Under the pieces are notes generated by a model, which searched no databases, was not told the DNA's origin, and saw only the letters and a list, made by a program, of their open reading frames with translations. A stretch of 33,661 nt of DNA from Lachnospiraceae bacterium (lineage in GTDB: Bacteria; Bacillota; Clostridia; Lachnospirales; Lachnospiraceae), in the NCBI GenBank assembly GCA_024698485.1, contig JAILRC010000059.1, forward strand, positions 1 through 33,661, given 5' to 3'. The position numbers and the translations under genes are program-made. Shown here one piece after another: positions 7,887 to 14,306 of the stretch. Position 1 is the first letter of the stretch. Every line of letters starts with the position of its first letter.

Positions 7887-8768
7887 ATGTCAGGAACTTA
7901 TTGCGGAAAAAGTTGTGACGGTTGTGCATGGAAGGCAGAATTGCACTGTTCCGGGTGCGAAGACGGTCCGGGCAGGCTCTATGCTCATGGAGGAACATGT
8001 CAGCTGGCTTCTTGTTGCAGAGAAAAGGGGCATCGTACGTGTGAGACATGCAATCTCCACTCCGGCTGCGGGAAATATTTAGAGCGCGATATGCAGCCTG
8101 CAATGCGCAAAAAAAGAGCTGAAGAAGAGAAAAGAATGGCTGAAGTTTATACGGAACGATCGACTTTCCTGACCAAATGGTTATGGATCCTGTTCTGGCT
8201 CGTGATCCCGAGCTTTATTGCAGAATCTATGAGTACCTTCGGTCTTAAGAGTGATTCCAACACCATTCATATGGTGGGAGCTATCATGAGTGCACTGACA
8301 TCAGCAACATATGGTGCTATACTCCTCAGGATCTCTTCGGTTGAAGAAAAATACCGTCCCGCAGGCATATGTACTCTTGCTATAGTAGGTATCAGCGTTT
8401 TAGACATCATCCTCAACGCCTTAAACCTTCCCGAAGTTGAACGTTTTTCACTTGCTTTGGCTGTACCCATAATAATCCTCGGTCTGTACAGTACATACAA
8501 AGAATTTTACGCTCACGCCGCTGTATTGATCGGCATTGATTTCAATCTTTCGGAAAAATGGGAAAGACTTTGGAAATGGCGTATCCGTATTCTGATCGTC
8601 ACAGTTGTTTCATTCCTTCTCTTGTTCCTTTCCGTCTTACTCGGATTAGTTTTAATATTCAGCTGTGCCATCGCTGCTCTTGTACTGAGCATTTTAAAAC
8701 TGGTTTACCTGTACAGCACAGCCGAAAGATTATCCATTTACAAAAAGACCCACAGTAACAACCAATAA
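7887..8768 (+). CDS. Cys-rich (DUF3795-like) N-terminal domain fused to a multi-pass membrane domain
   Basis: 293 residues; function unknown. The first ~65 residues hold eleven cysteines (6, 10, 13, 21, 24, 38, 43, 44, 52, 55, 61) in C-x2-C-type pairs, resembling DUF3795-type putative zinc-binding domains. A charged helix (RKKRAEEEKRMAE) leads into about five or six hydrophobic segments (approximately 96-113, 127-150, 158-178, 187-203, 233-275). The Cys domain should be cytoplasmic, ahead of the first membrane helix. The start follows GGGGGTATTTTT. It is a single-gene unit ending at a terminator shared with the convergent nucleotidase gene. Confidence 0.75.
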   Translation: MSGTYCGKSCDGCAWKAELHCSGCEDGPGRLYAHGGTCQLASCCREKGHRTCETCNLHSGCGKYLERDMQPAMRKKRAEEEKRMAEVYTERSTFLTKWLWILFWLVIPSFIAESMSTFGLKSDSNTIHMVGAIMSALTSATYGAILLRISSVEEKYRPAGICTLAIVGISVLDIILNALNLPEVERFSLALAVPIIILGLYSTYKEFYAHAAVLIGIDFNLSEKWERLWKWRIRILIVTVVSFLLLFLSVLLGLVLIFSCAIAALVLSILKLVYLYSTAERLSIYKKTHSNNQ

Positions 8769-8779
8769 GAACAAAAGAC

Positions 8780-8808
8780 CCCGCTCTGACCTCATCGGTC
8801 AAAGCGGG
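8780..8808. terminator. Bidirectional terminator between convergent genes
   Basis: Stem of 12 pairs with one mismatch: CCCGCTCTGACC (8780-8791) with GGTCAAAGCGGG (8797-8808), loop TCATC. On the minus strand it is followed by TCTTTTGTTC; on the plus strand by ATCCTTCATATTT. It separates the genes ending at 8768 (+) and 8835 (-). Confidence 0.75.
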
Positions 8809-8834
8809 ATCCTTCATATTTGGCTTTTCGCATC

Positions 8835-9446
8835 CTATATGCGTGACTTTTCAGCAACAGCTTTTTCGATCTCTTTCCAGCCTGTGCATCTTCGGAAATT
8901 CTCTCCGGGAAGTTTTCCTTCACGATTCCAAGGGCGATCAAAGACCATTACCTTGAGATCCGGCAGATGATCAAAAAAACCGAAGGCCATGGGAGAATCC
9001 TCTATGGCAAAGTCGAAATGCATCTTCCTGTAATCTTCCACCTCAAGGCTAAAATCACTGTTTTTTATGAAGGTGTCACGCCCATATTTGTTCAGGCAGT
9101 ACATCTTCACCCTTTCAAGGCCGTGGCGGTCGAGCCATTGTCTTGAAGGTTCAAAACAACTGTAAGGACGGCCTGTTATCACGGAAACATTATAGCCAAG
9201 GTCGATCCATCTGTTGACGGTTTCCGAAGCTCCGGGAGTTTCCTTGAAGGATAAAAGCACTTCGGGCCTGTGTCCCTCGATCATCATCTTCTCATATTCT
9301 TCCTCGGTCAGATCAAAAGACTGCCTTAAGTCGAATTGTTTTATGTCTTCATAGGGTACACTCTTCCCGTACATCTTGTAGAGAAGATCCGAAAAATAAC
9401 TTGCTGTCTCACAGAGACAGTCATCAAAATCAATGTAGATATCCAT
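8835..9446 (-). CDS. HAD-superfamily 5'(3')-deoxyribonucleotidase-like (NT5C family)
   Basis: 203 residues from the chosen ATG. HAD motifs: YIDFDDCLCET (nucleophile and acid/base Asp in DFDD), VITGRP (motif II Thr), and FAIEDSP (metal-binding acids), then VMVFDRPWN, which is characteristic of NT5C-type 5'-nucleotidases that dephosphorylate (deoxy)nucleoside monophosphates. An in-frame GTG at 9473 would add nine residues but has no ribosome binding site; starting at 9446 places motif I at the very N terminus, as is usual. The substrate is inferred from the family. It is minus-strand, downstream of the ABC-class ATPase with a 65-base gap. Confidence 0.82.
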   Translation of the reverse strand: MDIYIDFDDCLCETASYFSDLLYKMYGKSVPYEDIKQFDLRQSFDLTEEEYEKMMIEGHRPEVLLSFKETPGASETVNRWIDLGYNVSVITGRPYSCFEPSRQWLDRHGLERVKMYCLNKYGRDTFIKNSDFSLEVEDYRKMHFDFAIEDSPMAFGFFDHLPDLKVMVFDRPWNREGKLPGENFRRCTGWKEIEKAVAEKSRI

Positions 9447-9511
9447 ATTCTTCACCGCTTTCTTAATTTCCACGGTAGTATATCAAAAAAACTCCCACAA
9501 AAGAAGACCTT

Positions 9512-11245
9512 TTATATCAATCCTCTCTTCATATGTACTCCCCTGCTCCTGTTCAAACAGCACCATGCATCAATAGGGCGGATCTGGGCATAGAACAGCT
9601 GGGTACTTCCGCTGACATTAAATCCCGTTGCATGCTCCGAGTTTCCCAGCACCTGATCGGTGTAGACTGCAAGTTTATTGAGGAGTTCGTCGTCATCCCC
9701 TTCTTTATCGGTCAGGAGTTTCTCCATAACTTTCATGGCAGTGTTCATGCGATCTCCGGTAGTGAGTGCGGTGAGACAGGTAACATCTGCGCTGTAGTCA
9801 TCCAGTATTATCTTCTTTTCGTTCTCCGTAACAACCGAACGGAAATAGAGAAAAGGCTGAGATGTGGTTTTGGGTACGATCCTTCTGGAGTTCATCCAGT
9901 CTGCTTCTTCCTGTTCACTTTTCCTTTTCACTCCAAATTTCCTGACTGAATCCGAGATGTCAAAGGGTTTAAAATCCTTCATGAGGATGACTGTGTCAGA
10001 ATAGGCAAGGTATTCTCCTGAGCCTCCTATAACAAGGATCACGGATGTGTCGCATCGATTTTTGAGTTCGCAGATACGGTCCGTGAACGGAATAATAGGT
10101 TCATCGGGAACGATCTTTCTCATAGTCTCATCCCGCATCATGAAATTCGTCGCACTCTTGTCTTCGTCGATCAGCAAAAGCTTAACATTTCCGCACACTG
10201 CTTCAACTATATTTGAAGCCTGAGAAACGCTTCCGCTGGCATGGAGGGTGGAAAAATTCTTTAAGGGTGAGTCTGATTTCAGCCAACGGAAGAAGGGTGA
10301 CAGATCAACATTTTCCACAGGTCTTCCGTCTTCCGCATTCGTCTTTAAGGTTGTGGGATCTGCCAGCACATACTCCCTGCCATCTCCCGGAATGTGGTCA
10401 TATATGCCCTGCTCGATGGCATCAAGGATGGTAGTCTTCCCCGAGTAACCTCCGCCCGTGATGACGGTAATGCCTTTTTTGATGCCCATTCCGGTGATCA
10501 CATCTCCCGAAGATGTTTGTATGCTGACTCTCAAAGTTTCAGGCGATTCAAAAGGGAGAGCGTCTTTCATGGGTTCTTCCGTTCCGTTCTGCCTTGGCAA
10601 TATGCTTCCGTCGGCAACAAAAGCGCACAGTCCCTTTTCCTGCATGAAACGCCTCATATCACGCTGGTTCATACAGGTTTTCTTCCAAAAAGCCAGTTCT
10701 TCCTTATCAAGGTTTGAAGTGGTTTCGTAAAAGCATCGGAGAAGTCCTAGTACTGCACGGCAGAATTTCTTAGTGTTCAAAGACACCGCATTCTTTAAGG
10801 GAGCAGAAAGATTGATGCGCACCTCAAAATACCTCTTCTCGTGGTCATAGACGCAGCCACTCTTTCTGTCCATGCACGTATCCGGAGTTTGGATGCTGAA
10901 ATTTGCTTTTTCTCTTACATCCTTCTTATCGTTTACAATCTCCTCCAGCAGTTCTGTTATCCTTGGATACATGATATGGAGGATGAAGTTCTCCGAAGCG
11001 ACTTTTTCGGGATAACTTTTCTCCGGTGCATGATCCAGCACTTCATCGGGGATACCTATGTGCATTATCAGTTTCTCGGTATTCCTAAAACCCGTTCCGG
11101 TGAACCAAAATGTGTAGTTGTGGAAATAAAAGGTTCGTGGCACTTCTTTTTCCGGATCGGTCCAGCTCGATGTGTTGTAGAGCCAGTGAAGCGAAGTTTT
11201 ACTTCCACCCAGGCAGTGCGTAACAATGTACTCAAAATTTTCCAT
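9512..11245 (-). CDS. Predicted ATPase of the ABC class (COG3044-like)
   Basis: 577 residues, soluble, no membrane segments. The Walker A is unusual, TGGGYSGKTT (263-272); an ABC-signature-like LHASGSVSQAS lies at ~334-344; Walker B is LLLIDED (356-362), followed by KSATNFMMRD. Together these mark the predicted ATPase family of the ABC class, which is not a transporter; a related trypanosome protein is associated with RNA editing complexes, suggesting nucleic-acid binding. Bacterial function is unknown. The ribosome binding site is GAAGGAAAG before ATG. Upstream lies a separate small transcription unit (23-codon ORF plus terminator), which could act as its leader. Confidence 0.85.
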   Translation of the reverse strand: MENFEYIVTHCLGGSKTSLHWLYNTSSWTDPEKEVPRTFYFHNYTFWFTGTGFRNTEKLIMHIGIPDEVLDHAPEKSYPEKVASENFILHIMYPRITELLEEIVNDKKDVREKANFSIQTPDTCMDRKSGCVYDHEKRYFEVRINLSAPLKNAVSLNTKKFCRAVLGLLRCFYETTSNLDKEELAFWKKTCMNQRDMRRFMQEKGLCAFVADGSILPRQNGTEEPMKDALPFESPETLRVSIQTSSGDVITGMGIKKGITVITGGGYSGKTTILDAIEQGIYDHIPGDGREYVLADPTTLKTNAEDGRPVENVDLSPFFRWLKSDSPLKNFSTLHASGSVSQASNIVEAVCGNVKLLLIDEDKSATNFMMRDETMRKIVPDEPIIPFTDRICELKNRCDTSVILVIGGSGEYLAYSDTVILMKDFKPFDISDSVRKFGVKRKSEQEEADWMNSRRIVPKTTSQPFLYFRSVVTENEKKIILDDYSADVTCLTALTTGDRMNTAMKVMEKLLTDKEGDDDELLNKLAVYTDQVLGNSEHATGFNVSGSTQLFYAQIRPIDAWCCLNRSRGVHMKRGLI

Positions 11246-11310
11246 AGACTTTCCTTCTTTCGATTTTTTATGTAATCAAATCCGCAGAAGGACGGTCATA
11301 TTTTTATACG

Positions 11311-11341
11311 AAAAAAACGCACCCGACATGGTCGGATGCGT
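11311..11341 (-). terminator. Intrinsic terminator between the 23-codon ORF and the ATPase gene
   Basis: On the minus strand ACGCATCCGAC (11341-11331), loop CAT, then GTCGGGTGCGT (11327-11317), an 11-pair stem with one mismatch, followed by seven T (11317-11311). It lies 66 bases before the ATPase start, so transcripts from the promoter at 11484-11512 must pass it to reach that gene. Confidence 0.88.
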
Positions 11342-11364
11342 ATGCACGATCAATAAAACATATA

Positions 11365-11436
11365 TTAAAACTCTGATGTGATCAATATGCCTTCGACTCT
11401 GTCAGCAAATAAAACCGTCTTAAGTTTGCATGTCAT
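11365..11436 (-). CDS. Short ORF of 23 codons with promoter, ribosome binding site and terminator
   Basis: The peptide begins MTCKLKTVLFADR and ends VEGILITSEF. The ATG (11436-11434) follows AGAGGTGATCAAT, a good ribosome binding site; a near-perfect promoter lies 50-75 bases upstream and an intrinsic terminator 24 bases downstream. No family is recognised. It is either a small protein or a leader peptide controlling read-through into the ABC-class ATPase gene. The ribosome binding site and start codon sit in one arm of a 12-base inverted repeat whose other arm is in the last third of the ORF. Confidence 0.55.
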   Translation of the reverse strand: MTCKLKTVLFADRVEGILITSEF

Positions 11437-11445
11437 ATTGATCAC
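11378..11445 (-). repeat. Inverted repeat spanning the start region of the 23-codon ORF
   Basis: GTGATCAATATG (plus strand 11378-11389) is repeated exactly as its reverse complement CATATTGATCAC (11434-11445), and each flank extends with mismatches to 17 bases. In the minus-strand RNA the first copy covers the Shine-Dalgarno spacer and the AUG, so pairing with the second copy would hide the translation start. Each arm also contains the palindrome TGATCA, so a protein-binding site is an alternative. Confidence 0.6.
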
Positions 11446-11483
11446 CTCTTTCTTTACGATTTGCTCGTTTGATTACTATGAGC

Positions 11484-11512
11484 ATACTAACAGATTCTCG
11501 GATGTTTGTCAA
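11484..11512 (-). promoter_or_regulatory. Promoter of the 23-codon ORF / ATPase leader
   Basis: Minus-strand -35 TTGACA (11512-11507), exact 17-base spacer, -10 TAGTAT (11489-11484). Transcription should begin near 11477, giving a ~40-base leader before the short ORF. Confidence 0.82.
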
Positions 11513-11553
11513 CGATATTCCGATTTCATTCTTCTTATTATCCAACAGATTCT

Positions 11554-11715
11554 TCAGAAAAAGCCTTCCTCCATAAGCATTTCAAGTACTCTCGCCTCAC
11601 GCTCGAACATGGCTACCCTGCCGTCTCTTATAATAATGCTCCCGGCTGAGTTACGGACGAATTCATGAGTGCAGTCCGCATAGTCTTTTTTATCCATTAC
11701 GAATAGCATTCTCAT
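11554..11715 (-). pseudogene. Truncated Nudix-hydrolase-like fragment
   Basis: 53 codons: it begins MRMLFVMDKKDYADCTHEF and continues VRNSAGSIIIRDGRVAMFE, which looks like the N-terminal strand region of Nudix hydrolases (typically S-A-R-x-I-I-I-K-D-G-K-I-A-M). The protein then stops after ~16 more residues, without the Nudix box (GX5EX7REUXEEXGU). A ribosome binding site (GGGAG) precedes the ATG, and it lies 22 bases after the DUF5694 gene in the same direction. It is probably the remnant of a deleted gene, though a short expressed peptide is possible. Confidence 0.5.
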
Positions 11716-11737
11716 GTTTTTCGTCTCCCTTACTGAT

Positions 11738-12439
11738 CTACTTTAAATATCCTTCCGTACTTTCAATTTCAAAATCCTTGCTGTCCTTCAGCGTCTCTTC
11801 AAGAATGCCCTTATGTGCAGCACCTATCAGAAGAAGTGCTCTGTCGCCATCCTTCAGATTCGAAGCGATGTTTGCAAATATGTTCAAGTTACGCTGATAC
11901 CACCAGATCAGCCATCCCATCCCATAATAATCTTTCACACCCAGGCGAGCAAGATTTACGTAAAAAGCTTTGCTTCTTTCAACCTCTTCCTTAGAGTTTA
12001 AAATACGAAAGTTTTCTAAAAGTCCTTTAGAGAGATCAGGCACGGGTGTGCGGAAAGAATCCACCAGCGTCTTGAGCTCAGGTTCTGTATCAAGAGCGTC
12101 AATAACATCACTGCATGGTCTGATGGCTGCTCCCTGCTCCATCCAGTCCACAGCCAAAACCTTCGAGTCACACCTTTGAGCCACGGGAAAAGCTATTTTT
12201 ACTACCTCATTCATGGATCTTCCGCCGTTTTTTTTGAAATTCTCAAAAGCCTTATCCAATCTTTCCTGAAAATCTCTTTCATATTCAACAAACACTTTGT
12301 TGGGGGCATATCCGGAAATTGCAGCGATAAGTTTTTCAAACTCTTCGTCCATGTTTTCCAGCCTTTCCTTGTCACTGACCTTTTCAATATCCTCTTCGCT
12401 CACCATATGAAATGTTCCGAGTATCATTATCTTTTTCAT
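11738..12439 (-). CDS. DUF5694-like protein (TraB/esterase-like fold suspected)
   Basis: 233 residues, no signal peptide. It begins MKKIMILGTFHMVSEED, has a conserved-looking NKVFVEYERDFQERL, a central DYYGMGWLIWWYQRNLNIFANI helix, and DRALLLIGAAHKGILEETL near the C terminus. The G-T-F-H, VE-Y and I-G-A-x-H elements match the DUF5694 family and recall the metal-binding His/Glu pattern of TraB-type proteins; enzyme activity is not established. Its ATG overlaps the stop of the upstream small gene (ATGA) with a good ribosome binding site AAAAGGAG, so translation is coupled. Confidence 0.72.
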   Translation of the reverse strand: MKKIMILGTFHMVSEEDIEKVSDKERLENMDEEFEKLIAAISGYAPNKVFVEYERDFQERLDKAFENFKKNGGRSMNEVVKIAFPVAQRCDSKVLAVDWMEQGAAIRPCSDVIDALDTEPELKTLVDSFRTPVPDLSKGLLENFRILNSKEEVERSKAFYVNLARLGVKDYYGMGWLIWWYQRNLNIFANIASNLKDGDRALLLIGAAHKGILEETLKDSKDFEIESTEGYLK

Positions 12440-12840
12440 ATTAATTGTCTCCTTTTAATTTTTTCATTAAGGTCGTTATGCAGCCTTCCGAAGATCTTAT
12501 TGGCCTGAAGGACAAGATAACTCTCAGAAAGTTCGCAGCCCAGGCTGTAAAGGGCATCTGCGCACTTCTCCACATCACTCACCATTTTCTCATAAGCTAT
12601 ACCTTCATCAAAGAATAGCGATTTTACATATTTGTCTGCGGCAAACGAAACAAGTTCATACATATTCCGCTTCGCCCAATATCGGTATAAGTCCTCGGAA
12701 TCATTCTCAAGGTTGGACGTACTCCAAAGGAGATCTCTGATCCTGTTTTTATTCGCGTGATATGTACCAAGTGCCGCAAGATTCCAGATATTTTCTGGTG
12801 TATTTCCCCCTCCATCTGATACGGCAGGTGTTGTAATCAT
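12436..12840 (-). CDS. Hypothetical protein, start uncertain, overlapping the upstream gene
   Basis: Family not recognised. The securely non-overlapping part (12436-12748) encodes ~103 residues rich in helix, such as AADKYVKSLFFDEGIAYEKM and SLGCELSESYLVLQANKIFGRLH. The ATG at 12840 has a fine ribosome binding site (GGAGG, 6-base spacing) but overlaps the upstream gene by 92 bases in another frame; an ATG at 12663 would give only ~75 residues with a weak site. The N-terminal overlap may therefore be non-native, or the gene may have lost its own 5' end. Its stop overlaps the DUF5694 start. Confidence 0.5.
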   Translation of the reverse strand: MITTPAVSDGGGNTPENIWNLAALGTYHANKNRIRDLLWSTSNLENDSEDLYRYWAKRNMYELVSFAADKYVKSLFFDEGIAYEKMVSDVEKCADALYSLGCELSESYLVLQANKIFGRLHNDLNEKIKRRQLI

Positions 12841-14044
12841 AGTTTGCCTCCGCCACAAGTACATAGTCGTCGTTTTTTTCTATGATCATTGCGGAATGAC
12901 AATTCTGCCTGGTGGTACCGGAGACGTACATTATGCGGAACAAATCCCCGACCTTCAGATCATCATAGTCAGAAAAAGTGTTCACACCCGCATCTTTGCC
13001 GAATATAGCATCGCTCAGAAGATCCGCAAAGCCTCTGCATTGGTCTCCTATACTGCCATGCACATAGACTCTGTCGCATATGCTGTCATATCTGTTACAG
13101 GTTTTTATGGAAGCCTTGTGGTCACAGGGTATGTCCGAAACTCCGCCATGATTCCAGTATTTTCCTGAAGGATATTGTTCTTCCAGTTCCGCAAGTTTCG
13201 CAAGGATCTCCTCTTCGGGAACGATTTCCTTTCTCTCTCCCATCCATGTTTCCATATATCCGTTGAACACGTTCTCAGTTGCTCTTTCAGGCAGATCACC
13301 GTTCAGATCGTAATAGTGGTAGTAAGGATAGAGGCTGCATGTCATGATCCTGACCTGTTCATCCGTCTGCATGAAGCAGACATAGTGTCCGCCCTTGGGA
13401 ACAAAATAGTCAAAATGATACCATTCATCTTCGATACAGCAGAGATTCCATGTATGCTCATGAGATTTGTCAGCCGTAGAGACTCTCATATGCTTTAAGC
13501 CCAGTGCATCCACCAATGCGCCGAAAACAGCATTTTTCGTGACTGTCCCGCCTTTTCGATCCATAAATCCTGAATAGGCGCTTTTTTTCTCGTCTTCGGG
13601 GAACTGATCTTTGCCCTTCGCTATATTCTTTTCAACCCACTGCCAAAGCAAGCGCACTGCATTCCGTCCTTCATTGGGATTAATGTTCTCTTCTTCAATG
13701 ACACGTGAGGCAAGAATCTTTACTCCATCATTCAGCCCCTCTTCTGTCATTTGATCTACATCCAAAAGAATGATCGGGGTCGGCGTAACTGTGGGAGTAT
13801 CCGACGGAGAGGGTGTCGGTGAGTTTGTAGGAGTTACGGTTGGAGTTTCCGTTGGTTGGGGTATTTCGGTCGCATTTGCCTTCAAGCCTTCTGTGACACT
13901 GACTTCACTCTCGTTTTCTTCCGCCCCATGTTCGTTTTCCCCATTTCTGAGCATAAAAATTATGGTTCCGCAAAGAACCGTGGTCAAGCAAGCAAGTATG
14001 ATCAAAGCCTTAAAGGTCTTGGAATTTTCAGATGATCGTTTCAT
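12749..14044 (-). CDS. Membrane-anchored protein with a transglutaminase-like domain and a C-terminal cysteine-peptidase-like domain
   Basis: 431 residues. Membrane anchor ~11-32; Thr/Pro/Ser linker ~62-90 (PTPSPSDTPTVTPTP); transglutaminase-like core ~120-240 with His197 (HEHTWN) and Asp212 (WYHFDYF). Where the catalytic Cys normally sits, the sequence reads GGTVTKNAVFGAL, so this domain seems to lack its nucleophile. A second domain (~320-431) has Cys336 (DQCRGFA), a KVGDLFRI strand, His383 (NCHSAMII) and VAEANYDYN, a papain/NlpC-like layout that could be the active part. It should face outside the cell and may act on peptidoglycan or proteins. The start has GGGGAGTGATAC. It leads an operon with the DUF5694 gene. 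Confidence 0.75.
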   Translation of the reverse strand: MKRSSENSKTFKALIILACLTTVLCGTIIFMLRNGENEHGAEENESEVSVTEGLKANATEIPQPTETPTVTPTNSPTPSPSDTPTVTPTPIILLDVDQMTEEGLNDGVKILASRVIEEENINPNEGRNAVRLLWQWVEKNIAKGKDQFPEDEKKSAYSGFMDRKGGTVTKNAVFGALVDALGLKHMRVSTADKSHEHTWNLCCIEDEWYHFDYFVPKGGHYVCFMQTDEQVRIMTCSLYPYYHYYDLNGDLPERATENVFNGYMETWMGERKEIVPEEEILAKLAELEEQYPSGKYWNHGGVSDIPCDHKASIKTCNRYDSICDRVYVHGSIGDQCRGFADLLSDAIFGKDAGVNTFSDYDDLKVGDLFRIMYVSGTTRQNCHSAMIIEKNDDYVLVAEANYDYNTCRIRWRGKYTRKYLESCGTWYISRE

Positions 14045-14064
14045 GTATCACTCCCCTTTTCAGG

Positions 14065-14078
14065 TAGGCAACTGCCTA
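14065..14078. promoter_or_regulatory. Palindrome TAGGCA-AC-TGCCTA
   Basis: Six-base perfect arms with a 2-base centre, located between the stop of the 23-codon ORF (14081) and the ribosome binding site of the transglutaminase-like gene. It could be a protein-binding site or a tight RNA hairpin affecting translation of the downstream gene. Confidence 0.35.
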
Positions 14079-14080
14079 TA

Positions 14081-14152
14081 TTATACTTTATACCATTCCT
14101 TAAAGAAAAACGCGGGCTTTTCCCACATAATGGTCTTTTCATCTTTTACCAT
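14081..14152 (-). CDS. Short ORF of 23 codons with a W-x-K-P-A-F motif
   Basis: The peptide begins MVKDEKTIMWEKPAF and ends FFKEWYKV. It has a ribosome binding site GGGGGA six bases before ATG and a promoter at 14169-14196; its stop lies 36 bases before the transglutaminase-like gene. The MWEKPAF stretch recalls the start of small peptide precursors such as PqqA, but the rest does not match and no radical-SAM maturase is in the window. Alternatives are a leader peptide or a chance ORF. Confidence 0.45.
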   Translation of the reverse strand: MVKDEKTIMWEKPAFFFKEWYKV

Positions 14153-14168
14153 ATCAGGTCCCCCTTTA

Positions 14169-14196
14169 ATTATAAAGTTTTTATAACCTCAACCAA
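14169..14196 (-). promoter_or_regulatory. Promoter of the 23-codon ORF / transglutaminase-like operon
   Basis: Minus-strand -35 TTGGTT (14196-14191), 16-base spacer, consensus -10 TATAAT (14174-14169). It is the only good promoter seen before the operon that runs to 11554. Confidence 0.6.
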
Positions 14197-14267
14197 CTGG
14201 ATTTTATCAGATGAGGACTGACATAGCAACAGATTTCATCGTATAATTTAACCTTTTCCATAGACAT

Positions 14268-14293
14268 AAAAAATCCCCCCCCGCAGGGGAGGA
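14268..14293 (-). terminator. Terminator of the chemoreceptor gene
   Basis: On the minus strand CCTCCCC, loop TGC, GGGGGGGG (one mismatch/bulge) is followed by six T after one A (14273-14268). It lies 14 bases after the chemoreceptor stop. Confidence 0.8.
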
Positions 14294-14306
14294 TGATTGC
14301 AAAATA

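Noticed and set aside
9447..9473. GTG start for the nucleotidase gene
   Set aside because: No ribosome binding site before it; the ATG at 9446 puts the first HAD motif at the N terminus as expected.
11378..11668. 96-codon open frame on the plus strand
   Set aside because: It overlaps the promoter, short ORF and Nudix fragment on the other strand and has no ribosome binding site.
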